64,000 bases of DNA from Burkholderia stabilis (GTDB lineage Bacteria; Pseudomonadota; Gammaproteobacteria; Burkholderiales; Burkholderiaceae): contig NZ_CP016442.1 of the NCBI RefSeq assembly GCF_001742165.1, forward strand, positions 930,001 to 994,000, written 5' to 3'. The position numbers and the translations under genes are program-made. Positions 21,159 to 30,572 of this stretch are shown piece by piece. Positions within the stretch are counted from its first letter, which is position 1. Each line of letters starts with the position of its first letter. The notes under the pieces are model-generated. The model saw nothing but the letters and a program-made list of their open reading frames with translations, made no database searches and was not told the DNA's origin.

Positions 21159-22493
21159 TCATTTCGAAAATCCAGGCGCTGCATCGGGTGATGCGATGCC
21201 GCCAAGATACGAGCGCCACACCGGGCCATCGCGCTGCTCGGACAGTTCGCCCGGGGTGGTCGGCAACGGTGCGCCCTTCGCAATCGGCGCGACAAGATGC
21301 GGCGTCACGATAATCACCAGTTCCTTGTCGTTTTGCTGGTAGTTCAGCGACTTGAAGAAGGCGCCGATGATCGGCAGATCACCCAGGACCGGCACCTTGC
21401 TGATGTTCGACATCGTTTCACGGTCGATCAGGCCGCCGATCACGAAGCTTTCGCCGTCGCCGAGCTCGACCGTCGTATCCGCGCGGCGGGTCGTGATGGC
21501 CGGCACCGACACGCTGTTGATCGTGACCCCATGCTGGAAATCGAGCTGGCTCGATTCCGGCGCCACCTTGAGCGCGATGCGGCGCTGGCTCAGGACGGTC
21601 GGCGTCAACGTCAGACCGACGCCGTATTGTTTCCAGTCGATCGCCGTCGAGCCGAGCGCCTGCGGCACCGGCACGGGAATTTCACCGCCCGCGAGAAAAC
21701 TCGCGCTTTGTCCGGACAACGCCACGAGGGTCGGCTGCGCCAGCACGCGGGCGAGGTTGTTCGCCTCGAGAATCGAAATATTGCCGAAGATGCCGCGGCC
21801 CGCCGAATTCACCACCAGATTGAACGCGGATGCGAGCGGAATACCGGTCGTTACCTGGAAGTTCGACGTCGCGCCGCCCGTCGCCGACTGAAGACCGCCC
21901 GGCGAAAACGCACCGAACGCGAACCCGTTGCTCTGCTTGAAGAAATTCAGCCCCGCCTCCTTCAGCACCGACCGGCTGAATTCGACGACCCGCACATCGA
22001 CCTGCACGACATTACGGTTGCCGATCGTCGACGTATCGATCAGCGCACCTTCCTTGCCGCCCATCCGCTTGCCGATGGCCACCGCCCGTTCGTGCGCGTC
22101 GAGCGACGCCGCCGCGCCCGACACGACGGCGGCGCCGCCGTACGCCTTCACGTTCGCGCCCGAGCCGCCCAGCGCTTCCTGCGCGGCCGCATCGACGACA
22201 TTGACGTTCCACACCGTCGGCTCGTCGCGACCACGCTCCCACAGCATCACGTTCGTCGAACCCGGCGCCTTCGCCACCAGCAGCACGGACCCGGCACGCC
22301 CACCCTTCATCACCAGCACGTCGACGACCGACGGATCGCCCACCGCGATCCGCTGCAAAGCGCGGCCGGCAGCGACCTGCCGCTGCGAGCCGACGGCAAG
22401 ATCGATCGACCCGTTTGCGCCGGCTGCCCCGGCCAACACGGCGAAAGTCATGGCCCAGATGGTAATTGCGTATGCAATCAGTTTTTTTGTCAT
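21159..22493 (-). CDS. cpaC: Tad secretin (CpaC/RcpA)
   Basis: 444 residues with a signal peptide (cleavage near AGA-AGA). The N-terminal domain (~30-115) has VGSQRQVAAGRALQRIAVGDP, and a BON/secretin N region follows. The C-terminal secretin domain shows GVGLTLTPTVLSQRRIALKV and VPVLGDLPIIGAFFKS, the family hallmark. It forms the outer-membrane channel for the Flp pilus. Confidence 0.92.
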   Translation of the reverse strand: MTKKLIAYAITIWAMTFAVLAGAAGANGSIDLAVGSQRQVAAGRALQRIAVGDPSVVDVLVMKGGRAGSVLLVAKAPGSTNVMLWERGRDEPTVWNVNVVDAAAQEALGGSGANVKAYGGAAVVSGAAASLDAHERAVAIGKRMGGKEGALIDTSTIGNRNVVQVDVRVVEFSRSVLKEAGLNFFKQSNGFAFGAFSPGGLQSATGGATSNFQVTTGIPLASAFNLVVNSAGRGIFGNISILEANNLARVLAQPTLVALSGQSASFLAGGEIPVPVPQALGSTAIDWKQYGVGLTLTPTVLSQRRIALKVAPESSQLDFQHGVTINSVSVPAITTRRADTTVELGDGESFVIGGLIDRETMSNISKVPVLGDLPIIGAFFKSLNYQQNDKELVIIVTPHLVAPIAKGAPLPTTPGELSEQRDGPVWRSYLGGIASPDAAPGFSK

Positions 22494-22559
22494 TGTGTCG
22501 GAGACCGTCGTACGGCCTTCTCCCTTCCGTTGCTGCTTTCGATGACCGTATCTAGGTTG

Positions 22560-23462
22560 TCAATAGGCGACCGTTTCGGCCCGCCCACCCCGAATCACTT
22601 CGATGCTGCTCCCGCCCCCGCGGGCGACGACCGGCGCACGCGGCGCCGCCTGTACGCGGGGCACATTGCGCGCGCGCCCGCCCGACAGTTCATCGAGCCA
22701 CACGCCGGCGGCAGCCTGTCCCGAAGGCGTCAAGTCGCCGGCCGTGCGGATCGCGACCGTCTGCGTCGCGACCTCGTCGTCGCGCGGATTACGCAGCGCG
22801 AGCGTCAGACGGCCGCTTGCTTCGGCCAGCGTCAGCGCATCGACCTGCGCCGTCGGCACCGCGAGCACCGCGGTCCTCACGCCGCCGCCCGGCCCGCCGC
22901 TGCCGTCACGCTCGGCGGTCGCGTCGCCGAACGACAGAACCCGCAGCTTCGACATCAGCAGCCGCGACTGCGAATTGGGAATCTCCGAACCGGTTTGCCC
23001 CATGCCCGAGCCATCGCGCCGCAGATTCAGGAACACGTCGACGAAGTTGCCGGGCCGCAACCGGCTTCCGACTGCATTCGTCTCGTCGACCTTGACGGCC
23101 ACTGCCCGCTCTCCGGGCGCCACCTGGTTCGCCAGCCCCGACGTCAGCCCCCCTTCGACGATCGGCGCGGCGGCAAGAATGTCGTTCGCCGGCACGCGGC
23201 CGACCAGAATCGACGGATCGCTGAACCCGCCGTTGGGCATCATGGGCGCCGACGCAAGCTTCAACGCATCGGCCGGGATCGGTTGACCGGCCGGCAACAA
23301 GCGCGTCGCCACGACGACCGGCACCGTCTGCGCCGTCGCGACGGCAGGTGCCACGGCGGGCGGCTGGGCCGGGGCGCGACCGAGCATCCACGCGTAGATC
23401 CCCAGCAGCACCGCGATCGCGATCAGCAGCCCGGCGATGATCTTCGTCAAGTTGTTGGCCAT
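22560..23462 (-). CDS. cpaB: CpaB/RcpC pilus assembly protein
   Basis: 300 residues. An N-terminal membrane helix (~6-27) precedes a SAF domain (VVVATRLLPAGQPIPADAL) and the RcpC segment KVDETNAVGSRLRPGNFVDV. Periplasmic partner of the secretin. It starts 85 bp after tadE and ends 66 bp before cpaC. Confidence 0.88.
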   Translation of the reverse strand: MANNLTKIIAGLLIAIAVLLGIYAWMLGRAPAQPPAVAPAVATAQTVPVVVATRLLPAGQPIPADALKLASAPMMPNGGFSDPSILVGRVPANDILAAAPIVEGGLTSGLANQVAPGERAVAVKVDETNAVGSRLRPGNFVDVFLNLRRDGSGMGQTGSEIPNSQSRLLMSKLRVLSFGDATAERDGSGGPGGGVRTAVLAVPTAQVDALTLAEASGRLTLALRNPRDDEVATQTVAIRTAGDLTPSGQAAAGVWLDELSGGRARNVPRVQAAPRAPVVARGGGSSIEVIRGGRAETVAY

Positions 23463-23547
23463 TGTGAATGTTGAGTGCCGTAAATGTTGTTATGTCGAAA
23501 TGCAAACGTCGTTTCAACCCTGCCGCCACGCCCGGCCGACGTCCGTT

Positions 23548-24018
23548 TCATAAAATGGTCGCCGGGTTGATCTGCACGGTTGCCGTGCCCGTCAACTGCG
23601 TCGGCGTAACGAGTCCGATGAGCGGCAGCGACGGAACCAGCGGATAGTTCTTGTACGGATACGTCACCGTGACCGTCACGCAATACATCGTCGCGTCGTA
23701 ACTGCATGCCCCCGACACCGGTGTCGGAATCTGAACGTTGCTCAACCAGGACGTCAGTCCGGTCGCCGTCGCCTTCGCCGCGGCTGCCCTGTCCGTCAGC
23801 GCCTGCGCCCCCGACCCGTTGGCCTCGTAGACATAATTCAGCGCCGTGCGCGCCCCTTCGGTCGCCGCGAGCGTCAGCCCTTGCTGAACCGCGAAGATCA
23901 GCCCGAACGTCACGATCGCATACAGGATCAGGAAGAACAGCGGAAACACCAGCGCGAACTCGACAGCCGTCGCGCCCAGTTGACGCCGCCGCGACCGGGG
24001 CCGGGACTGTCGCTTCAT
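23548..24018 (-). CDS. tadE: TadE-like minor pseudopilin
   Basis: 156 residues. The basic leader MKRQSRPRSRRRQLG is followed by ATAVEFALVFPLFFLILYAI, the TadE motif with a conserved Glu after the Gly processing site, then a periplasmic domain with two Cys (GACSYDATMYC) probably disulphide bonded. It is processed by the TadV peptidase. Its ATG overlaps the tadV stop codon (ATGA), so its translation may depend on tadV translation. Confidence 0.88.
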   Translation of the reverse strand: MKRQSRPRSRRRQLGATAVEFALVFPLFFLILYAIVTFGLIFAVQQGLTLAATEGARTALNYVYEANGSGAQALTDRAAAAKATATGLTSWLSNVQIPTPVSGACSYDATMYCVTVTVTYPYKNYPLVPSLPLIGLVTPTQLTGTATVQINPATIL

Positions 24019-24516
24019 GCCATCCCCCCGGTCACCACGAGATAGGCCAGCCACACCGCTGCCGGTACGACGAGACAGGCGGCATAAGGCGTCGCCCGTC
24101 GCGTGCCGAGCGCAAGCGTCGGCGAACCGTGCGACCACAGTGCGCCCACCGGCGTATGCGTCAGCATCATCAGTGCGAGGACATGCACACCGGCTGCAAG
24201 GCTGGCGACAACCCAAAGCCAGGGCAATATCGACAAACCGCACCACGCGCCGAGTACCGCGAATACTTTCACGTCTGCCGCGCCCATGACGCGAAATGCA
24301 AAAAGCGGAAAAAAAAACAACGAAGCCGACCAGCATCCCGATCAATGCCTGTTCGACGGATATACCAAATGGATTTGCATGAACCCATGCACTGGCAAGC
24401 GCCGCAACGAGTCCGACGACGACAAGCGAATTCCGGACAAGCCGAATTCGAATATCACCGGCGGCAACGAGCGTCGCCCAGGCAAAAAAAATGCTGGTGC
24501 TGAGAAGATGTGCCAT
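24015..24516 (-). pseudogene. tadV: Prepilin peptidase TadV/CpaA, frameshifted at an A9 tract
   Basis: Two frames together make one A24 peptidase. 24516 to ~24310 encodes residues 1-69 (MAHLLSTSIFFAWATLVAAG..., catalytic-type Asp21 in GDIRIRLVRN). After the run of nine A at 24309-24317 the frame must change by one base to continue PLFAFRVMGAADVKVF (second Asp ~81) to the stop at 24015. The 502-nt span minus one base gives exactly 166 residues, normal for CpaA. So one extra A is the only lesion. It may be a sequencing error, a phase-variable tract, transcriptional slippage or a true null. The active-site motif is GAAD rather than GxGD. Confidence 0.75.
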
Positions 24517-24598
24517 ATCGCGACCGACCGCGCTAGTCGACGTAACGACGGGCGAGCTGCAATCGCAGCCCGCCCGCCACCCACCGAACTACGGGGGA

Positions 24599-24769
24599 TC
24601 AGCCCGCCGGTAGCGAAGAGGCAATCGTGGAGAACAGAGCCGAGATCTTCGTACCGATAGTCGTCACGCTACCGATGATCAACGCTGCAATCAGACCCGC
24701 AATCAGACCATATTCGATCGCGGTAACCCCGTCTTCTTCCCGAAGGAAGCGAATCATCATTGCTTTCAT
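24599..24769 (-). CDS. flp: Flp-type major pilin
   Basis: 56 residues. The leader MKAMMIRFLREEDG is followed by VTAIEYGLIAGLIAALI, the Flp hallmark with Gly at the cleavage site, Glu at +5 and Tyr at +6, then a single hydrophobic helix and a short tail ending SSLPAG. It is the structural subunit of the Tad pilus, cleaved by TadV. AGGAA lies 6 nt before the ATG. It is first in the tad operon. Confidence 0.92.
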   Translation of the reverse strand: MKAMMIRFLREEDGVTAIEYGLIAGLIAALIIGSVTTIGTKISALFSTIASSLPAG

Positions 24770-25193
24770 TTTATTCCTCGTGCCTGTATTTACGTTCTTT
24801 GGCCTTTTATACGTATACGTCCCCGCATATCTGGCCGTTGCCCCGCGTCGTTCGTCACATCTGCCGTAACGTCAACCGGGTGCGCTTTCTTTATAGGTCG
24901 CCCCGAAGGGCATGGCTCACAATTTGATGCAAGTTAACATTCGCGATAGTGACCCTCCTCGAACGTTGTGTACCGAACCGTACATTTGCTTACATCTGCT
25001 CCGGATTCTATATCCGATCCCATTTAACTTCCAACCTCTTTTAACGGCACGGATCGAAAAAAATGACCTGAAGCACAACGTATTTGTACGGTGTTTCGGT
25101 ACGACTTACACATAGGATTTACGATAGGTTAGATGTGCACACCTATTCCACCAGTAAAACAATTGCCTCGTCCACCAAGCCTGCGTGTGTCCC

Positions 25194-25239
25194 GCGTTAC
25201 GTCGCACGCGTAACGCCAATGTTGTGACGTTACGTTACG
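25194..25239. promoter_or_regulatory. Candidate upstream activating sequence (CGTTACG cluster)
   Basis: GCGTTACG (25194-25201) and CGTAACGC (25209-25216) form perfect 8-bp arms around a 7-nt spacer. Two more overlapping CGTTACG copies follow at 25228-25234 and 25233-25239. The cluster lies ~130-175 bp before the sigma-54 promoter, a usual distance for activator binding with DNA looping. Confidence 0.6.
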
Positions 25240-25368
25240 AAACGGCCGAAACCGTTCTCATTCGTCTGCTCTTAAACAGAATCAACAATCTTTCAATTTC
25301 CATAACTCCCTTTTCCGACAAGGAATTGCCTCGTTTAAAGCCTGTTGTCGAACCGTCGGGCATTGAAA

Positions 25369-25384
25369 TGGCACGACAGTTGCA
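25369..25384 (+). promoter_or_regulatory. Sigma-54 (-24/-12) promoter
   Basis: TGGCACG-ACAG-TTGCA matches the sigma-54 consensus TGGCAC-N5-TTGC(A/T) at every fixed position, with GG and GC separated by exactly 10 nt. The expected start of transcription is near 25395, about 50 nt before the ATG at 25447. Confidence 0.88.
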
Positions 25385-25446
25385 GAGTAGTCCTCGCACC
25401 ACTCAACACAACGCAGCACACAACACATTTTTAATGCGAGGACAAA

Positions 25447-27270
25447 ATGGACATTAAGGTTATCCCTCATGGCGTGTTCCGGACGACTCTGATCGCGGCC
25501 ACCGTTGCAGCCATGCTTTCCCTCTCCGCGTGCGGTGGTTCCGGTTCCATCAGCCAAGGCCTTGGCGGCGGTTCGAGCTCGGGCGGCGGCGATTCGATCT
25601 CCACGTCGGGTGGCGGCACCTCGGGCGGCTCGTCGGGTACGAGCGGTACCTCCGGCACCAGCGGCACCTCGGGCACGAGCGGTACCTCCGGCACCAGTGG
25701 TACGTCGGGCACGAGCGGCACCTCCGGCACCTCCGGCACCAGCGGTACGTCGGGAACGAGCGGCACGTCCGGCACCTCGGGTGTGTCGTCGAATCCAGTG
25801 GGAACTGTCCTCGCAAGCGGCAGCAACATCGTGACGGGTGTCGGCGGCACCGTCTCGGGCCTCGGCACCGTCATCGCCAACCAGTCGCTGCCGGGCGTCA
25901 ATCCGGCCACCACGCAAGCCGCAGGCGGCGTCGTGCAAAGCGTGGGCGGCGCCGTCACCGCGCTCGGTAACGGCCTCGGCAACGGTCTTGGCCAACTGGG
26001 TGCAACGAAGGACCCGATCGGCACCACGGTCGCCAGCGCAGGCGGCGTGGTCAATCAACTCGGCGGCGCAGTCACGCAGACGGGCAACCTGGTCACGAGC
26101 CTCGGCAGCGGTCCGCTGTCGCCGCTCGCACCGGTCACGGGCGCCGTCGGCGGCCTCGTGTCGACGCTCGGCGGCGCCGTGTCGAACGGCGGCAACACGC
26201 TCACCAACGTACTGTCGACCGGCCCGATCCAGCAAGTCACGCAGACGGTCAGCTCGGCCATCACGCCGATCACGACGATGGTCGGCCAGACGACCCAGAC
26301 GATCGGCTCGGCGACCGGCCTCGGCGCTCCGGTCAACACGCTGCTCGGCACGGTCGGCAACGGCCTGAACCAGGCCGGCGCACTGCTCGCATCCGCAGGC
26401 GGCAATCCCGTCACGACGGGCCTCGGCAACACCGTCTCGGCGACGGGCAATACCGTGAAGGCCGTTGGCGGCCTGCTCACGGGCGGCACCGGCGGCACGA
26501 CCAACCCGCTCGCTCCGCTCACAGGCCTCCTCACCACGGTCACCGGTACGCTCGGCGGCGGCAGCGGCCCGCTCGCCCCGGTCACGGGCCTGCTCGGTAC
26601 GGTCACCGGCGCACTTGGCGGCGCAGCAGGCGGCGGCAGCGGCCCGCTCGCTCCGGTCACGGGCCTCCTCGGCACGGTTACCGGTGCACTCGGCGGTGCA
26701 GCAGGCGGCGGCAGCGGCCCGCTCGCTCCGGTCACGGGCCTGCTCGGCACGGTCACCGGCGCGCTCGGCGGCGTAGCAGGCGGCGGCAGCGGCCCGCTCG
26801 CCCCGGTCACGGGTCTCGTCTCCACGGTCACCGGCGCACTCGGCGGCGTAGCAGGCGGCGGCAGCGGCCCGCTCGCCCCGGTCACGGGTCTCGCCTCCAC
26901 GGTCACCGGCGCACTCGGCGGTGCGGCAGGCGGCAGCGGCGGCCCGCTCGCCCCGGTCACGGGCCTCGTCTCCACGGTCACCGGTGCGCTCGGCGGCGCA
27001 ACGGGCGGCACGAGCGGCGGCCCGCTCGCGCCGGTCACGGGCCTCCTCGGCGCAGTCACGGGCGCACTTGGCGGCGTGGTGGGCGGCGCAGGCGGCAGCA
27101 GCCCGCTTGCCCCGGTGACGAACGCGGTGTCGACGGTCACCAGCACGGTCGGCGTACCGGCACTGAGCGGCGGCACGGGTGCCGTCACGAATTCGGGCTC
27201 GTCGTCGAATCCGCTCGCGCCCGTCACGTCGCTGATCGGCGGCCTGCTCGGCGGCACGCACGGCAAATAA
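25447..27270 (+). CDS. Repeat-rich lipoprotein with collagen-like GTS segment
   Basis: 607 residues. The signal peptide ends in the lipobox LSAC (Cys29). Sixteen successive Gly-Thr-Ser triplets (collagen-like G-X-Y) follow at residues ~64-111. Then come long Gly/Thr/Val/Leu-rich stretches and about ten copies of a ~25-residue unit built on [18 protein letters not shown]. No enzyme motif is visible. It is probably a surface-exposed, structural or adhesive lipoprotein (inference). GAGG lies 6 nt before the start. It is the first gene behind the sigma-54 promoter, followed by a related lipoprotein and a TpsB transporter. Confidence 0.85.
   Translation: MDIKVIPHGVFRTTLIAATVAAMLSLSACGGSGSISQGLGGGSSSGGGDSISTSGGGTSGGSSGTSGTSGTSGTSGTSGTSGTSGTSGTSGTSGTSGTSGTSGTSGTSGTSGVSSNPVGTVLASGSNIVTGVGGTVSGLGTVIANQSLPGVNPATTQAAGGVVQSVGGAVTALGNGLGNGLGQLGATKDPIGTTVASAGGVVNQLGGAVTQTGNLVTSLGSGPLSPLAPVTGAVGGLVSTLGGAVSNGGNTLTNVLSTGPIQQVTQTVSSAITPITTMVGQTTQTIGSATGLGAPVNTLLGTVGNGLNQAGALLASAGGNPVTTGLGNTVSATGNTVKAVGGLLTGGTGGTTNPLAPLTGLLTTVTGTLGGGSGPLAPVTGLLGTVTGALGGAAGGGSGPLAPVTGLLGTVTGALGGAAGGGSGPLAPVTGLLGTVTGALGGVAGGGSGPLAPVTGLVSTVTGALGGVAGGGSGPLAPVTGLASTVTGALGGAAGGSGGPLAPVTGLVSTVTGALGGATGGTSGGPLAPVTGLLGAVTGALGGVVGGAGGSSPLAPVTNAVSTVTSTVGVPALSGGTGAVTNSGSSSNPLAPVTSLIGGLLGGTHGK
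25636..25779 (+). repeat. Sixteen Gly-Thr-Ser codon triplets
   Basis: A 9-bp unit repeated 16 times at protein level, but with mixed synonymous codons (acg/acc, agc/tcc/tcg). It is therefore kept by selection on the protein rather than being a fresh DNA slippage product. Confidence 0.9.
26506..27123 (+). repeat. ~75-bp tandem repeats coding PLAPVTG units
   Basis: PLAP codons begin at 26506, 26569, 26644, 26719, 26794, 26869, 26944, 27022 and 27103, i.e. spacings of 63, 75 (five times), 78 and 81 bp. The central copies are nearly identical in DNA, so unequal recombination could change the copy number. Confidence 0.9.
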
Positions 27271-27310
27271 ACCGATATCCATTCATCGACAAGACAGCGA
27301 GGAGTCAATC

Positions 27311-28732
27311 ATGTCCCAGCAACGTTCTCTTACGACGGCCGCCCTGCGCCAGTGGCGCGTGCCCCTCACCGCCTTTGCCGCAGCCTGCCTGCTGGCCGCC
27401 TGCGGCGGCGGCGGTGTCAGCTCGCCGCCGACCAGCAGCAACAACGGCCCCAGCAGCACCAGCGGCACGCCCAGCACGAGCGGCACCAGCGGCACGTCCA
27501 CCACCGGCACCAAGGGTGTGGTCAGCACGGTCGGCCAGACGGCCAGCGACCTCGGCAGCACGGTCGGCAACATCAGCCTGCCGGGTCTCGGCGACGGCGT
27601 GACGAAGGGGGTCGGCAGCACGCTCTCGAGCACGGGCACGATCGTCGGCGCGGCAGCCGATGCCGTGAGCAACGGGCTCGGACAGATCGGCTCGACGAAG
27701 GATCCAGTCGGCACGACGGTGGCCGGTCTCGGCAACGTCGTCGGTGCGACGAGCAACACGGTGGCCGGCCTGAGCTCGACGGTCAAGGCGCTCGGCACGG
27801 GCCCGCTCGCACCGCTCGCGCCTGTCACGACCCCGGTGGGCACCGTGCTCGACACGGTCGCCAACGGCCTGACGGCCGCCGGCACGACGATCGGTTCGAC
27901 GCTGTCGTCGGGCGCCGTGCAGCAGGTCACGCAGCCGATCAGCTCGGCGGTCACGCCGCTCGTGATCACGGCCGGCCAGGTCACGCAACAGGTCGGCACG
28001 ACGACCGGTCTCGGCCAACCCGTCTCGGGCCTGCTCGGCAAGGTCGGCGGCGCGATCAGCTCGGCAGGCAAGCAGGTCGGTAGCACATCGAACCAGCCGC
28101 TCGTCGGCGACGTCGGTCAGCTCGTCACCGCGGTCGGCAACACCGTGACCAACGCGGGCGGCCTCGTGAATCCGAACGGCCCGAACGGCGCAGCACCGAT
28201 CCCCGGCCTGATCACGAGCCTCGTCGGCGGTTCGACGGCCACCGTCCAGAACGGCACGTCGTCGGGTTCCGGCTCGACGAACCCGCTCGGCGGCCTGCTG
28301 TCGGGTCTCGGCTCGACGCCGCTCGGTTCGCTCACGGGCGCACTCGGCGGCGCAACGGGCGGCTCGGGCAGCAGCCCGCTCGCACCGGTCACGGGCCTCG
28401 TCTCCACGGTCACCGGCGCGCTCGGTGGCGCGGCAGGCGGCAGCGGCGGCCCGCTCGCCCCCGTCACGAATCTCGTGTCGACGGTGACGGGCACGCTCGG
28501 CGGCGCAACGGGTGGCGCGGGCAGTGCAAACCCTCTCGCGCCCGTCACCGGTTTGCTGAATACTGTCACCGGAGCAGTTGGCGGTGCGGCAGGGTCCGGA
28601 GGTTCGAGCCCGCTCGCGCCGGTCACATCGCTGGTGGGCAGCGTGACGGGTACGGCATCGTCGGGCGGCTCGACGGGCCTGCTGGCACCGGTAACGGGGT
28701 TGCTGGGCACGCTGGGTAGCGTTGGCAAGTAA
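27311..28732 (+). CDS. Second repeat-rich lipoprotein, paralogue of the preceding gene
   Basis: 473 residues. The lipobox LAAC (Cys31) is followed by a Gly/Ser/Pro-rich linker with a short GTS-like stretch, a Gly/Thr/Val-rich middle that resembles the upstream protein segment by segment (for example GQIGSTKDPVGTTVAGLG against its [18 protein letters not shown]), and about five PLAPVTG units near the C-terminus. It probably arose by duplication of the neighbouring gene. AGGAG lies upstream of the ATG, which is 41 bp after the previous stop. Function unknown; surface location inferred. Confidence 0.82.
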   Translation: MSQQRSLTTAALRQWRVPLTAFAAACLLAACGGGGVSSPPTSSNNGPSSTSGTPSTSGTSGTSTTGTKGVVSTVGQTASDLGSTVGNISLPGLGDGVTKGVGSTLSSTGTIVGAAADAVSNGLGQIGSTKDPVGTTVAGLGNVVGATSNTVAGLSSTVKALGTGPLAPLAPVTTPVGTVLDTVANGLTAAGTTIGSTLSSGAVQQVTQPISSAVTPLVITAGQVTQQVGTTTGLGQPVSGLLGKVGGAISSAGKQVGSTSNQPLVGDVGQLVTAVGNTVTNAGGLVNPNGPNGAAPIPGLITSLVGGSTATVQNGTSSGSGSTNPLGGLLSGLGSTPLGSLTGALGGATGGSGSSPLAPVTGLVSTVTGALGGAAGGSGGPLAPVTNLVSTVTGTLGGATGGAGSANPLAPVTGLLNTVTGAVGGAAGSGGSSPLAPVTSLVGSVTGTASSGGSTGLLAPVTGLLGTLGSVGK

Positions 28733-28876
28733 GGAGGACGGTCGCACCTTCGCAGCCGGAGCAGAGGGCGCGACCGTACAAATACAACCGGCATGGCGGC
28801 ACGCGGCGCGCGGCACCTTGGTGTCGCGCGCCTGCATTAGAAAGAAGATGAAAAGCAAGGCCTACGAGGAAGAACA

Positions 28877-30562
28877 ATGAAATCCAGACTCGACAGATGG
28901 ATGATGCTGCTCGCCATCGCGGCGGCAGGTACGGCACAAGCACAAACGCGCGTCGGCGGTAACCCGCTCGACTCCCTGCCCCAGATCAACGCGCCGAAAA
29001 CCGGCCCGAACGTCACCGTGCAGGTCGCCCCCCAGGCGCCGCAACTGCAGGAACTGCTGTCGCGGCACCTGACGCCGACGACGTTCCAGGTCGAAGGCGT
29101 GAAGTCGGTGCCGTTCGAAGAAATCTCGCGTCGCTTCACGCCCCTCGTCGGCAAGGACATCACGATCGGCGACCTGATCGAAACCGCCAACGGCGTGACG
29201 AAGCTGTACCAGGATCGAGGCTACGCGCTGTCGTTCGCGTTCATTCCCGCACAGACGTTCGAGAACGGCGTCGTGCGCGTGACGGTCGTCGAAGGCTACG
29301 TGTCGGACGTCAAGGTCACCGGCAAGCCCGGTGCGATGGAATCGAAGATTCGCGCGATCGCCGCGCACATCACGGCCGATCGTCCGCTGCGCCGCGCGAC
29401 GTTCGAGCGCTACGTGAACACGTTCGGCCTGCTGCCCGGCCTCACGGTGAAGGCGAACGTGCCGCCGCCGCAGACCACCGACGGCGCAACGACGCTCGAA
29501 CTCGCGGTCGATCGCAAGCCGTTCAACGTCAGCACCGGCATCGACTTCAACCACCCGGGCGTCCAGGGCCTCATCACCGCGACCGAGAACGGCCTCACGA
29601 AATTCGGCGAGCAACTGAGCATCTCCGCGCTGGCGCCGCCGGGCCGCGACAAGCAGACCTACTTCGCGTTCAGCGGCGCGGTGCCGGTCGGCAGCAGCGG
29701 CCTGATCACGCGTCTCGACGCAAGCACGTATCGCGGCAAGCCGACCGACAACCCGGGCCTGCCGTCCTACGTCCAGCGCACCGTCAAGAACGAGAAGCTC
29801 GGTCTTTCGGCTTCCTATCCATTGCTGCTGAACAACCAGCGCAGCCTGCTCGGTACCGTGTCGGGCTATGCGTCGCACAACGAGGACCGCTACCAGAACC
29901 AGATCAACGGCGCGACCCTCGACACGCGCTCGCAGGTCCGCGTCCTGCAGATGCAGCTCGACTACACGAGCGTGGCGCCGAAACAGGTGCGCAAGCTGAG
30001 CGTCAACGTTGCGAAGGGGTTCAACATCCTCGGCGCGTCGAAAGCGCAGGACGTCACCGTCGGCACGACGACGACCTCGATCGACAACCCGATTTCGCTG
30101 ACCTTCGTCCGTACCGGCGCGACCTTCACGCAAACGAATGAATGGCCGTTCCGGGTCGGCACGTCGGTCTCGCTGACCGGGCAATACAGCCCCGATTCGC
30201 TGCCGACGTCCGAACAGATCTCGTTCGGCTCGACGCGCTACGCACTCGGCTATCAACCTGGCGAAGCGTCGGGCGACTCGGGATGGGGGATGTCGCTGGA
30301 GGTCAACCGCGGCTTCACGCCGGGCTGGACGTATATGAAATCCGTCACGCCGTACATCGCGTACGACATGGCGCGCGTGTATCTGCACGCGGGCACGCCG
30401 TCGCCGAGCCGCATGTCATCGGTCGGCATCGGCGTGCGGTTCACCGACAGCCGTTTCTACAGTCTCGACCTGAACGTCGCGAAACCGGTTGGCGACGCAC
30501 CCGTCGAAAGCGCGTCGCGCAGCCCGCGGATCAACGCCGCATTCTCGTATCAGCTCAACTGA
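28877..30562 (+). CDS. ShlB/FhaC-type outer-membrane transporter (TpsB)
   Basis: 561 residues. Signal peptide 1-23 (cleavage at AQA-QT). A POTRA domain covers ~66-142 (FQVEGVKSVPFEEI..., VRVTVVEGYVSDVKVTG), a second POTRA-like region ~143-220, then a C-terminal beta-barrel with alternating strands to the end. This is the TpsB (two-partner secretion) branch of Omp85 proteins, which moves large beta-helical proteins across the outer membrane. No TpsA exoprotein is present; the upstream genes code repeat lipoproteins instead. GAGGAAG lies before the ATG, and a terminator follows. Confidence 0.88.
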   Translation: MKSRLDRWMMLLAIAAAGTAQAQTRVGGNPLDSLPQINAPKTGPNVTVQVAPQAPQLQELLSRHLTPTTFQVEGVKSVPFEEISRRFTPLVGKDITIGDLIETANGVTKLYQDRGYALSFAFIPAQTFENGVVRVTVVEGYVSDVKVTGKPGAMESKIRAIAAHITADRPLRRATFERYVNTFGLLPGLTVKANVPPPQTTDGATTLELAVDRKPFNVSTGIDFNHPGVQGLITATENGLTKFGEQLSISALAPPGRDKQTYFAFSGAVPVGSSGLITRLDASTYRGKPTDNPGLPSYVQRTVKNEKLGLSASYPLLLNNQRSLLGTVSGYASHNEDRYQNQINGATLDTRSQVRVLQMQLDYTSVAPKQVRKLSVNVAKGFNILGASKAQDVTVGTTTTSIDNPISLTFVRTGATFTQTNEWPFRVGTSVSLTGQYSPDSLPTSEQISFGSTRYALGYQPGEASGDSGWGMSLEVNRGFTPGWTYMKSVTPYIAYDMARVYLHAGTPSPSRMSSVGIGVRFTDSRFYSLDLNVAKPVGDAPVESASRSPRINAAFSYQLN

Positions 30563-30572
30563 TCGGTCACCA

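Larger units (their letters stand above)
24770..25446. other. Divergent, relatively AT-rich control region between flp and the lipoprotein operon
   Basis: 677 bp without a convincing gene, clearly less GC-rich than its surroundings. It holds a single CGTAACG at 24865-24871 on the flp side, an inverted repeat and CGTTACG cluster at 25194-25239, an IHF-like AATCAA stretch at 25280, and a perfect sigma-54 promoter at 25369-25384. No sigma-54 element was found in front of flp. Confidence 0.7.

Noticed and set aside
23548..24516. A single 322-residue protein covering tadV and tadE
   Set aside because: Its middle part after the A9 tract is Arg-rich nonsense; homology shows two proteins with the peptidase C-terminus in another frame.
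25282..27308. Long minus-strand open frames (up to 666 residues) opposite the first repeat lipoprotein gene
   Set aside because: They are shadows created by the biased codons of the repeats; products are Arg/Asp or Pro/Ala-rich without homology, and the plus-strand protein has promoter, ribosome site and lipobox.
27305..28858. 517-residue minus-strand frame opposite the second lipoprotein gene
   Set aside because: Same reason: high GC and repeat codons keep the opposite strand open; no start context or domain.
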